A stretch of DNA of 64,000 bases from Archaeoglobus sp. UBA234. GTDB lineage: Archaea > Halobacteriota > Archaeoglobi > Archaeoglobales > Archaeoglobaceae. The notes under the pieces are model-generated. The model saw only the letters and a list, made by a program, of their open reading frames with translations, was not told the origin of the DNA and did not search any database. Below are positions 33,194-41,028 of this stretch, in pieces. Position numbers and translations under genes: made by a program. Position 1 is the first letter of the stretch; each line of letters begins with the position of its first letter. The stretch spans positions 186,001 through 250,000 of the forward strand of contig DACH01000001.1 in assembly GCA_002494625.1 (NCBI GenBank). The letters run 5' to 3'.

Positions 33194-35122
33194 ATGCAAT
33201 GCCACTCAAAAAGTGATGACATTGACTATGCAGGAGAGACAAGAATCGTACTCGTTGGTAGCCCCAATGTGGGAAAAAGTCTGCTTTTCCACAATCTAAC
33301 CGGAAAATACGCCACTGTATCAAACTATCCCGGTACAACAGTAGACATAACCAAAGGAAGAATCAAAGAGTTCAACGCCATACTTATAGATACACCCGGA
33401 ATGTATTCCCTGATTGCAATAACAGAAGAGGAAAGAGTTGCAAGAAAAATACTCTTCGGAGGTGTGGATGTTGTTGTTCATGTGGTTGATGCAAAGAACA
33501 TAGAGAGAATGCTTCCCTTCACACTCCAGCTCATTGAGGCTGGTTTCAACACAATACTCGTTCTCAATGCAATGGATGATGCCGAAAGGTTGGGGATTGA
33601 GATTGACTCCAAGCTGCTCAGTGAAAGGCTGGGGATACCCGTGATAAAGACAATAGCCACTCAGAAAAGAGGGATTGACGAGTTGAAGAGAGCAATCAAA
33701 TCCCTTCTCCAGAGCAGAAAAAATAGAAAGGAGCTGATAAACTTAAATTCGAATCTTGGAGATAGGATCAAAGAGATTTCAAAAATGATTGAGGGAGAAT
33801 ATCCGGTCAGCAAAAAAATGATTGCATTTCTTCTTCTCGCTGGAGACAGCGACACCATCGAAATGATACGGGGAGAGAGAAATTATGAGAAAATTATGCA
33901 GATTGCCAGGTCAGAAAGGACTCCTTACGAGGTTTTCATGATGGTGCAGAGGTCAGCAGATAATTTGCTCGATGGAGTTCTTATCAAAAAGGAGAGAAAA
34001 GGTGATCTTACCGATAAAATCAGTGATCTATCTACTCATCCACTTATTTCAATACCAATGACCCTGCTGAGCCTGTATCTCCTGTACCTCTTCGCAGGTG
34101 TCATAGGGGCTCAGATTCTTGTTGACTCAATTGAGAGTTCCTATGAACTATATATCAACAAACCGCTAAACTCAATACTGGATGCATATATTGATAATTA
34201 CTGGATAAGGGAGCTGATAGGTGGAGAGTACGGCATAGTAACCCTCGGGCTGAGATATGCTATAGCCATAATATTTCCCATTGTCACAACATTCTTTATA
34301 GCTTTTTCAATACTTGAAGACTCCGGCTATCTGCCAAGAGTTGCAACACTCCTTGATACTCTATTCAAAAAAGTTGGTCTGAGTGGCAGAGCAGTAATCC
34401 CACTGCTGCTCGGACTTGGATGCGGGACGATGGCAACCATAGTCACAAGAACTCTCGAAAACAGAAAGGAGAGATTGATTGCCACACTCATGCTTGCAGT
34501 TGGAATCCCATGCAGTGCTCAGCTTGGAGTTATGATGGGGATAGCTCCAGATTTTCAGAGCCTTTTAATCTGGATTCTTATCATTGCTACAGTTCTGATT
34601 GCAACGGGCAGTGTTGCCTCAAAAATAATAGGGGGAGAGGAACCCCTCTTTTTCATGGAGCTTCCACCACTCAGAGTCCCAAATCTTTCTAATGTTCTTT
34701 TCAAAACACTTGCCAGACTCGAGTGGTACTTCAAGGAGGTTCTACCCATATTTATTCTGATAAGTCTTGTTATCTGGATCGGAAGGTTAACAACCCTATT
34801 TGATATCCTGATTGGAGCTCTATCGATCCCATCCAGAGCTATAGGTCTTCCCTCTGAGGCGGGACTTATTATGCTCTACGGATTTTTCAGGAGAGATTAC
34901 GGAGCGGCAGGCCTGTTTGATCTAGTGGAAAAAGGACTTTTCACAGCAGAGCAGACCGTGATTGCGATGGTGGTACTGACACTTTTCGTTCCCTGCATTG
35001 CAATGTTCAGCGTTATGTGCAGAGAGAGAGGAGTCAAAGCCAGTGTGGCAATATTTGCTATCTCAATTGCAGTTGCATTTGGCGTGGGATATTTAACCAG
35101 CATTGCATTTCATTATATCTGA
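33194..35122 (+). CDS. feoB: Ferrous iron transporter B
   Basis: Membrane Fe(II) importer, 642 residues. The N-terminal G domain has G1 GSPNVGKS (about 22-29), NYPGTTVDI (G2 region), G3 LIDTPGMYSL and G4 VLNAMDD. A helical spacer follows, then a Gate-type membrane domain from about residue 275 with many helices, including GRAVIPLLLGLGCGTMATI and FFRRDYGAAGLFDL. Transcription appears leaderless under a DtxR-like operator. The regulator-FeoA gene follows 13 bases after the stop. Confidence 0.95.
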   Translation: MQCHSKSDDIDYAGETRIVLVGSPNVGKSLLFHNLTGKYATVSNYPGTTVDITKGRIKEFNAILIDTPGMYSLIAITEEERVARKILFGGVDVVVHVVDAKNIERMLPFTLQLIEAGFNTILVLNAMDDAERLGIEIDSKLLSERLGIPVIKTIATQKRGIDELKRAIKSLLQSRKNRKELINLNSNLGDRIKEISKMIEGEYPVSKKMIAFLLLAGDSDTIEMIRGERNYEKIMQIARSERTPYEVFMMVQRSADNLLDGVLIKKERKGDLTDKISDLSTHPLISIPMTLLSLYLLYLFAGVIGAQILVDSIESSYELYINKPLNSILDAYIDNYWIRELIGGEYGIVTLGLRYAIAIIFPIVTTFFIAFSILEDSGYLPRVATLLDTLFKKVGLSGRAVIPLLLGLGCGTMATIVTRTLENRKERLIATLMLAVGIPCSAQLGVMMGIAPDFQSLLIWILIIATVLIATGSVASKIIGGEEPLFFMELPPLRVPNLSNVLFKTLARLEWYFKEVLPIFILISLVIWIGRLTTLFDILIGALSIPSRAIGLPSEAGLIMLYGFFRRDYGAAGLFDLVEKGLFTAEQTVIAMVVLTLFVPCIAMFSVMCRERGVKASVAIFAISIAVAFGVGYLTSIAFHYI

Positions 35123-35135
35123 AAGGTGAAGTTAG

Positions 35136-35819
35136 ATGGAAGAGGCAGAAAATGCAATAAAAAACCTGTGGCTCCTGGAAAACGGAGCTGAAATTGATGT
35201 GAAGATAGAAGAAGATGTTCTCAACTACCTCCTGAAGGAGGGGCTTGTTGAGACTGATGAAAAAGGAGTTTCATTAACTCAGAAAGGTAGGGAAAGAGCG
35301 GAGAGAATAATAAGACTTCATCGCCTTGCTGAAAGACTTCTGAATGATGTGCTAGGTATGGCAGAAAAGCAGGTTGAAGAATCTGCCTGCAGGTTCGAGC
35401 ACTTCCTTGATGATGATGTTGAGGAGGCTATATGCACACTGCTTGGCCATCCATCTGTCTGCCCGCATGGAGAACCTATACCAAAAGGCAAATGTTGTCT
35501 TAAGGGAGAGCAGGAAGTTGAAAGAATTATCTTCAGACTCAGTGAACTTGCTCCAGGTGAGAGGGCAGAGATAAGGTATATCGTTGGTGGCAGAGAAGTT
35601 CAGTCCAAAACAATAGCATTCGGATTGTTACCAGGAGAGAAACTCAGAGTTATAAGAGTTTTTCCAACTTTTGTTATACAGGTCGGAAACACCCAGTTTG
35701 CACTTGATAGAACTCTTGCCGACTCAATATATGTGCTGAAGTCGCATGAAGGTGAAGATCATAAGGAAAAAGAAAAAAGGGGTTTCTTCAGATGGAGAAA
35801 AGGTAGGGGATGGAGGTAG
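35136..35819 (+). CDS. DtxR-family metalloregulator with C-terminal FeoA domain
   Basis: A 227-residue protein. The winged-helix part (about 1-60) is followed by the metal-binding and dimer domain: IIRLHRLAERLL (His and Glu ligands) and ESACRFEHFLDDDVEEAI (Cys, Glu, His), then LGHPSVCPHGEPIPKG. A FeoA/SH3 domain occupies about 130-205 (LSELAPGERAEIRYI, GLLPGEKLRVIRVFPTFV). The ending is basic (FFRWRKGRGWR). It probably represses feoB when Fe(II) is bound, and its FeoA domain may also contact FeoB. No separate feoA gene is seen. Confidence 0.88.
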   Translation: MEEAENAIKNLWLLENGAEIDVKIEEDVLNYLLKEGLVETDEKGVSLTQKGRERAERIIRLHRLAERLLNDVLGMAEKQVEESACRFEHFLDDDVEEAICTLLGHPSVCPHGEPIPKGKCCLKGEQEVERIIFRLSELAPGERAEIRYIVGGREVQSKTIAFGLLPGEKLRVIRVFPTFVIQVGNTQFALDRTLADSIYVLKSHEGEDHKEKEKRGFFRWRKGRGWR

Positions 35820-35824
35820 TTTAT

Positions 35825-36133
35825 TTAGAGCTCTTCTATCATCTTTTTGACCTCTTCTGTGTTTCTGAGAATCTCAAGTATTTCTGTTTTCAGCTTTTCT
35901 ATCTCCCTGTCTGCATTCTCCCTTATAATCGCACCATACTGTGTTGGCTCGATTATACCTGACTGTTCGAGGACTCTCAGAGAGTATCTTATCCTGTGCT
36001 TTGGCATGCCGAGAACTTCTGAGAGCTTAAATATGCCTATGGGCTGGTGTTTCCAGACCTGATGCAGGACCATGAGGTGTCTGAGAGCTATTTCAGATTC
36101 TTGTTTGAGCTTTCTCAATACCATGCTAAACAT
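35825..36133 (-). CDS. Small helix-turn-helix protein
   Basis: A 102-residue probable DNA-binding protein. GIFKLSEVLGMPKHRIRYSL and RVLEQSGIIEPTQYGAII form a winged-helix core. A coiled-coil-like tail (REIEKLKTEILEILRNTEEV) may dimerise. Leaderless start: GTTTAAATAGG lies about 25 bases before ATG 36133; ATG 36124 is an alternative. It lies downstream of the ABC-2 exporter genes on the same strand and could regulate them, but that is a guess. Confidence 0.6.
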   Translation of the reverse strand: MFSMVLRKLKQESEIALRHLMVLHQVWKHQPIGIFKLSEVLGMPKHRIRYSLRVLEQSGIIEPTQYGAIIRENADREIEKLKTEILEILRNTEEVKKMIEEL

Positions 36134-36182
36134 TATTCATATAACCTATTTAAACTTTCCAGTGAGGATTTGTATCCAAGTT

Positions 36183-36941
36183 TTATCCTACCTCCGTTCT
36201 CTCGAACATGAATGTGGAAAGCAGAATGACAAAGACACTGAACACAAAAAGTACAGATAAGTCAACAAGAGGTGAGAATTCTGAGAACCTTACAAGGCTC
36301 CATCTCATCCCATCCACACCATATGTGAGGGGGTTGAGATAAGTGAGACTTCTCAGGAAAGGAGGGAGCTCACTGATAGGAAAGAGAGCACCCGAGAGGA
36401 AGAACAACGGAAAGAGGAAAAAGTTGATAACAAGCTGGAAACCATGAATATCTTCCATCAGTGTTGATATTGCGATTCCAAGCCCTGTAAAGGATATTGC
36501 TATCAGAACCATGAAAAACATGGAATAAATCAGACCATCAAGTGCCGGTCTGAAACCGACGAGGAAGCTGACGAACAGCATGAGAGTTCCCTGAATTATT
36601 GCGGTCGTGGCACCACCGATAGTCCTGCCCAAAGATATGGTTGTCCTGCTCAGAGGGGAGACCATGATCTCCCTTAAAAATCCAAACTGTCTGTCCCAGA
36701 CGATCGAGACTCCAGAAAAGGTGCCGGTAAAAAGTACAACCATAGAAACTATCCCGGGTGCTAAAAAGTCAATATAGCTTAAATTTTCAGGCAGAGATGG
36801 AATCTGTGCTCTTCTGAAACCTATTCCCAAAAAAGCAAGAAAGAAAATGGGCATGCCGAGTGAGCCAATTATTCTGCTTCTTGCTCTTATATACCTTTTC
36901 AGATCCCTTAACCACAGAACATATATTCCGTAAAGTTCCAT
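36183..36941 (-). CDS. ABC-2 type transporter permease
   Basis: Membrane subunit of a DrrAB/NatAB-like exporter, 252 residues with six hydrophobic segments. SLGMPIFFLAFLGIGFRRAQ, DFLAPGIVSMVVLFTGTFSG and LFPISELPPFLRSLTYLNPL are typical ABC-2 blocks. ATG 36941 is preferred because GCGTGAT precedes it; a TTG at 36956 would add five residues. It lies 18 bases after the ATPase gene in the same operon. The substrate (drug, lipid or ion) is unknown. Confidence 0.87.
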   Translation of the reverse strand: MELYGIYVLWLRDLKRYIRARSRIIGSLGMPIFFLAFLGIGFRRAQIPSLPENLSYIDFLAPGIVSMVVLFTGTFSGVSIVWDRQFGFLREIMVSPLSRTTISLGRTIGGATTAIIQGTLMLFVSFLVGFRPALDGLIYSMFFMVLIAISFTGLGIAISTLMEDIHGFQLVINFFLFPLFFLSGALFPISELPPFLRSLTYLNPLTYGVDGMRWSLVRFSEFSPLVDLSVLFVFSVFVILLSTFMFERTEVG

Positions 36942-36959
36942 TCTTATCACGCCCAAACA

Positions 36960-37973
36960 CTATCTCCCCATTCTTCTTGCCCTCATCACATGCAAGGCTC
37001 CTGATGAGGATTCTTCCCTGATTTTTCTTCCAGTAAGAAGGATGAAGACATCCTCAAGAGATGACTTCTTAAGGCTGACAGACTTTATTACAATCCCATT
37101 TTTATTTGCAAGGGAGAAAATCTGAGGAATGAGCCTTTCAGCTTCACCTGCAGATACCATCAAGCCCTCTTCTGTCCGTACAACCCTTAGATTTGCTGAT
37201 TTCATAAGCTCAATAAAATCAGATACATCACCTTCGGTAACAATCTCAATTGAGTCTTCACCAACCCTGTTTTTCAACCTCTCAACAGTATCCAGGGCGA
37301 TTATATTTCCATGATCGATAATTGCAACCCTGTCACAGAGATTTTCAGCCTCTTCGATGTAATGAGTTGTCAGAATTATTGTTATATCCTCTTCTTTTCT
37401 AACTTTGTCAATATACTCCCAGATTTTCCTTCTTGTCTGAACATCAAGCCCAAGAGTTGGCTCATCCAGAAAAAGAACCTTGGGGAAGTGCATGAAACCC
37501 CTGGCGATTTCAAGTCTTCTCTGCATCCCTCCACTGAATTTTTTTACAAGTTCATCAGCCCTGTCTTCCAGTCCTACAAGTTTCAGGACTTCCTTTATTC
37601 TCTCATTCCTCTTTTTACCATCCATTCCATATAGCCTACCATGGAAGTCAAGATTCTCCTTCGCTGTAAGCTCCACATCAAGAGTTGGCTCCTGAAAAAC
37701 TATCCCGATGTTCTTTCTCACTTCAGATGGATTTTTAACAATATCAAATCCGGCTATCTCGGCTTTTCCAGAGGTTGGTTTGAGGAGTGTGCAGAGCATT
37801 TTGATCAGGGTTGTTTTTCCCGCACCATTGGGTCCGAGAAGTCCAAAAACCTCTCCACTCACAACCTCAAAGGAAACTGAATTTACTGCCCTCAGCGACC
37901 CAAAATCCTTTGACAGATTTTCAACTCTGATTGCTACTGGCTGCAATTCCTCACCTCTCATGACAATTTTCAT
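36960..37973 (-). CDS. ABC transporter ATP-binding protein (DrrA-like)
   Basis: ATPase of the exporter, 337 residues. Walker A GPNGAGKTT (about 51-59), Q-loop IGIVFQEPTLD, signature FSGGMQRRLEIA, Walker B VLFLDEPTLGLD and the switch LTTHYIEEAENLCD are all present. A C-terminal domain of about 100 residues (DSIEIVTEGDVSDFIELM) follows, as in DrrA. Possible starts are ATG 37973, ATG 37961 and TTG 37946. A TATA-like GTTTTAAGT about 27 bases before 37961 favours that one as leaderless. A 24-base dyad covers this region. Confidence 0.9.
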   Translation of the reverse strand: MKIVMRGEELQPVAIRVENLSKDFGSLRAVNSVSFEVVSGEVFGLLGPNGAGKTTLIKMLCTLLKPTSGKAEIAGFDIVKNPSEVRKNIGIVFQEPTLDVELTAKENLDFHGRLYGMDGKKRNERIKEVLKLVGLEDRADELVKKFSGGMQRRLEIARGFMHFPKVLFLDEPTLGLDVQTRRKIWEYIDKVRKEEDITIILTTHYIEEAENLCDRVAIIDHGNIIALDTVERLKNRVGEDSIEIVTEGDVSDFIELMKSANLRVVRTEEGLMVSAGEAERLIPQIFSLANKNGIVIKSVSLKKSSLEDVFILLTGRKIREESSSGALHVMRARRMGR

Positions 37974-37978
37974 GAGAG
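37955..37978. promoter_or_regulatory. 24-base dyad over the start of the ABC exporter operon
   Basis: Perfect 9-base arms CTCTCATGA and TCATGAGAG are separated by six bases (CAATTT). The dyad covers two candidate ATG codons of the ATPase gene and the likely transcription start. Such placement suits a repressor site. The partner protein is unknown; the small HTH protein at the end of the operon is one candidate. Confidence 0.45.
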
Positions 37979-38057
37979 AACTTAAAACACTTTTGAATTG
38001 CCGGTTTCATCATGGGTTTTGGTTAACTTTTTATTGAATTCAATCAAGTAGTGACGG

Positions 38058-39281
38058 ATGCGGCTGAAGATGACAATATTTCTACTGATGGCTGTGGTTC
38101 TGCTGTCCGGATGTACATCCAACGATATTTTGCCTGAAGGGTTGCCAGCACCCTCAATCCCATCTCTTGATGAGATCTCAAAGATGCTCCCGAAATTACC
38201 CTTTTTCGGTGGAGAAGAGAATATAACCGACAACAAATCCCTTTCTGAATTTGAATCGACAATCAGAGGAGATAAAAAAGTAAATGAGAGTATTACCAGC
38301 AAAGATGATGAGAATTTATCCCAGGTTGTCTCTGAAATAAAAGAGGTATCGGAGATAAATGTAAAACCTGTTTTTGCTCAGCTCAACACATCCTCTGGAC
38401 TGTGGGATGTTGTTTTTGAAATTGAATTCAGAACCAATATAGCCGAAGAGTCTGGAGAGTGGACAATCACACTTCTGAAATCAGGAGATGTTGTAAAAAG
38501 AGCAAAAGCCTATACATCAGGTACAGACGATGGCTTTGAGGGCTTTGAAATAAAATTCTCCCTAAGTAAAGTAAAGGAGGACAGCAAGTACACTCTGAAG
38601 ATTGAAAAAGATGTGGATGTTCTTCAAAAAGGTGGAAGCACAGTGGCAAGCTACAGAATTGAAAAAGAAATGGAGTTATCCCTCTCCCCCTCTCTCGAGA
38701 TAGCTGATACAAATATCTCCTGTGGGGTTGTCGAGATATCCGTAAATCATTCGGGGCTTCTACCAGCAAAAATTAACATAGATATCTCGTTTACAGGAGG
38801 TGAGATGTTCACAAAAAGTTTCATGGTGACAGGAGGAGGAATTTACAGGGTTGATTTTGACAGCAATTTGAGAAGCAATATATTCGATGTGAAGAATGGG
38901 GGATCTACGATCATTCTGAATCTGGAGAAGTACATCAGAATAGCCTCAACTCCTGGAAAAAATGCTTCGATAAAAATATCTTCCGGAAACAGTATATACG
39001 AACTCAAACTAGCTGCACCAAATATCACCGTCGAAAGAGAAGATGGAAAGCTCATTTTAATGAACGGGAATGAAAACTTGCCAATATATATTGACTCTGT
39101 TATTGAGGTCGGGCAAAAAACAATTCCCGTTGGTATACTGCTCTGCGATAAAATGGAGATAAAATCTTCATTTAATGGAAGGATAATAGTTGTAGGGGGA
39201 CCAAACCTGTTCTGGGACGACTATAAGGAGAGGTATTTAACAAAAAAGCCTGAAATCATACTCTTTGATGGTGAGATATGA
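38058..39281 (+). CDS. Uncharacterised extracellular lipoprotein
   Basis: A 407-residue secreted protein. The signal peptide ends in a lipobox, VVLLSGC, with Cys about residue 19. After a low-complexity Pro/Ser/Glu/Asp region (about 25-110), the rest is beta-rich, with repeated patterns such as WDVVFEIEFRTNIAEES and SLEIADTNISCGVVEISVNH. Several N-x-S/T sites (NTSS, NISC, NHSG, NASI, NITV) could be glycosylated. I recognise no enzyme motif. It may be an Ig-like surface-layer-associated protein. Confidence 0.65.
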   Translation: MRLKMTIFLLMAVVLLSGCTSNDILPEGLPAPSIPSLDEISKMLPKLPFFGGEENITDNKSLSEFESTIRGDKKVNESITSKDDENLSQVVSEIKEVSEINVKPVFAQLNTSSGLWDVVFEIEFRTNIAEESGEWTITLLKSGDVVKRAKAYTSGTDDGFEGFEIKFSLSKVKEDSKYTLKIEKDVDVLQKGGSTVASYRIEKEMELSLSPSLEIADTNISCGVVEISVNHSGLLPAKINIDISFTGGEMFTKSFMVTGGGIYRVDFDSNLRSNIFDVKNGGSTIILNLEKYIRIASTPGKNASIKISSGNSIYELKLAAPNITVEREDGKLILMNGNENLPIYIDSVIEVGQKTIPVGILLCDKMEIKSSFNGRIIVVGGPNLFWDDYKERYLTKKPEIILFDGEI

Positions 39282-39301
39282 AATCGTATGAAAATTGAAA
39301 C

Positions 39302-39658
39302 TTATCTGTGGAGTTCCTCATGAGAGGCTTTCATGAGGGCGAGATATATATTTGCTCTCAATGTGTTCTCAAAATATGCTGTGTCTGGCTCTAAAACAGC
39401 AAACTTTTTGGGGATCGGGATAAGTAAGGGTTCCTCACAGCAATAGCAGAATTTCCCTGTAGTATCTACAATCAGGCTGACTTTTTCAGGATTTTCCCTG
39501 CTCACCGCTACAAAAAGACCCTTTGAACTGTTTTTCTTTATAATTTCCATCAGCTCCTTAACCGGATACTTTTCAAGGAGCTTTTCAACGATTATATTAC
39601 CGAGTTCGAGTATCTGGGGTGGGGCGGTTATTCTATGCTCTTCCTCAAGTTCAGTCAT
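39302..39658 (-). CDS. Conserved-looking hypothetical protein with CxCC motif
   Basis: A 118-residue soluble protein without a known domain. Visible features are a helical N-terminus (ILELGNIIVEKLLEKYPVKE), a strand-rich middle, GKFCYCCEEPLLIPIPKKF (CxCC) and a C-terminal helix (ANIYLALMKASHEELHR). The cysteines could bind a metal. It converges with the lipoprotein gene 20 bases away. The function is unknown. Confidence 0.6.
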   Translation of the reverse strand: MTELEEEHRITAPPQILELGNIIVEKLLEKYPVKELMEIIKKNSSKGLFVAVSRENPEKVSLIVDTTGKFCYCCEEPLLIPIPKKFAVLEPDTAYFENTLRANIYLALMKASHEELHR

Positions 39659-39758
39659 TTCAGAGGAAGTACGCCCAATAAAATAAAAACTTTCTGCTAT
39701 ACCAGATCATTTCCATCGGTAGACAAATTTTTTAAACCTCTTACCCTTTCTTGAGAAA

Positions 39759-40343
39759 GTGATAGCAATACTGGATTATGGTGTTGGAAACCTAAAGAGC
39801 ATTTTTAAAGCACTTTCGAAAGTAGGAGGCTCTCCAGAAATTACAAGAAAGCCTGAAGACCTCGAAACAGCTGATGCAATAGTTCTTCCCGGTGTTGGTG
39901 CAGTGAAGCCAGCAATGGAGAAGTTAAGAGAGTTTGAGAGAACAATAAAATCTTCTGAGGTTCCTGTTATCGGTATATGCCTTGGAATGCAGCTTTTCGC
40001 TACTGAAAGTCTTGAAGGTGGTAGACATAGATGTCTTAACATCATCCCAGGAGTTGTGAAGAGGTTTCCTGAAAGTTCTGGCAAGATCCCTCATATGGGC
40101 TGGAACCAGATTAAAATTGCAAAAAAGCATCCTGTATTTGATGGAATCGAGGATGAGAGTTTCTTCTACTTTGTGCATTCATATTATTTAGAGACCAGTA
40201 TGAATTATGTTATAGGAAATACTAACTACGGTATTGAATTTGCATCTGCTGTAGCCAAGGATAATTTCCTCGGGGTACAGTTCCATCCAGAAAAAAGTGG
40301 AGATAACGGTTTACTCTTGCTTAAAAACTTCGTTGAACTTTAG
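39759..40343 (+). CDS. hisH: Imidazole glycerol phosphate synthase, glutaminase subunit
   Basis: Supplies ammonia from glutamine to HisF in histidine and AICAR synthesis; 194 residues. Class I glutaminase triad: GICLGMQLFA (Cys near 74) and VQFHPEKSG (His and Glu near 172-174). ILDYGVGNLKSIFKAL is the HisH N-terminus. The GTG start at 39759 lies about 26 bases after TTTTTTAAACC and is probably leaderless. No other his gene is in the window, so the pathway genes are scattered. It overlaps the RHH gene 3-prime end by four bases. Confidence 0.93.
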   Translation: MIAILDYGVGNLKSIFKALSKVGGSPEITRKPEDLETADAIVLPGVGAVKPAMEKLREFERTIKSSEVPVIGICLGMQLFATESLEGGRHRCLNIIPGVVKRFPESSGKIPHMGWNQIKIAKKHPVFDGIEDESFFYFVHSYYLETSMNYVIGNTNYGIEFASAVAKDNFLGVQFHPEKSGDNGLLLLKNFVEL

Positions 40344-40897
40344 TCTTCCTCTTCTTTCATTTTCACGAGTCTGAGCTTTCCATATCCTTCATAAATCTTT
40401 ACCGGAATGTTCTGAGCTTTGAAAACATTTTCAAAAAACACCTTCAGAAACCTCTGTGCCGTGTGTGTTGAAAGGATGAGAGTGTAGCTTCCCTCCCCAT
40501 CAATTTTAACCCTGAACCAGTTCCCAACTTCCATGTATCTGAGAACATCGTAAACATCGGCCAGACCCTTATTCTTGTACTGAATCCCATGCTCATAGCC
40601 AATCTTTTCCATAATATCCCAGAACTCATCTGAGGCTTTTTTGTTCAGTTCCTCCCACATTGCTGTCCAGTGTTCTATGTCAACGATGCAGTGTTCTCCA
40701 TCAGACAAAAAGTCAGTATAAATCTTGGTGACGTCAGGCGTTATTTTGGTGGCTGCATTTTCGAGCTCAAAATATGTGTTTATGGCTCTTCTTATAATTT
40801 CAGAAATAGTTGTATTCTTTTTCCTCACAAGAATATTCAGCATTTCTTCCGATTTTTTGTCCAATGCTACCGAAACTCTTGTAAATTTTTTTGCCAT
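40340..40897 (-). CDS. Ribbon-helix-helix (CopG/Arc-type) regulator with C-terminal domain
   Basis: A 185-residue protein. The first 45 residues form an RHH domain (FTRVSVALDKKSEEMLNILV, then TTISEIIRRAINTYFE). A region of about 140 residues follows (HWTAMWEELNKKASDEFWDI, GNWFRVKIDGEGSYTLILST) that resembles no sensor I can name. A ligand-binding or oligomerisation role is possible. It is divergent from malic enzyme across 131 bases that carry an inverted AGTTAATAA pair. Confidence 0.7.
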   Translation of the reverse strand: MAKKFTRVSVALDKKSEEMLNILVRKKNTTISEIIRRAINTYFELENAATKITPDVTKIYTDFLSDGEHCIVDIEHWTAMWEELNKKASDEFWDIMEKIGYEHGIQYKNKGLADVYDVLRYMEVGNWFRVKIDGEGSYTLILSTHTAQRFLKVFFENVFKAQNIPVKIYEGYGKLRLVKMKEEED

Positions 40898-40917
40898 TAA
40901 TCTCCCATCAATTATTT

Positions 40918-40991
40918 AGTTAATAAACTTTATGCATTATACCTAATATTTTCCACACTTTATTAAAATTCATAGGAAACGATTATTAACT
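40918..40991. promoter_or_regulatory. Spaced inverted repeats between RHH regulator and malic enzyme
   Basis: AGTTAATAA (40918-40926) and its reverse complement TTATTAACT (40983-40991) stand 65 bases apart, center to center, one near each gene's promoter. TAATTTAAAATG near 40996 is a TATA candidate for malic enzyme. The arrangement fits regulator sites, possibly for the divergently encoded RHH protein. Confidence 0.3.
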
Positions 40992-41028
40992 TCATAATTT
41001 AAAATGATTTAAAAGGAGGTGCAAAATT

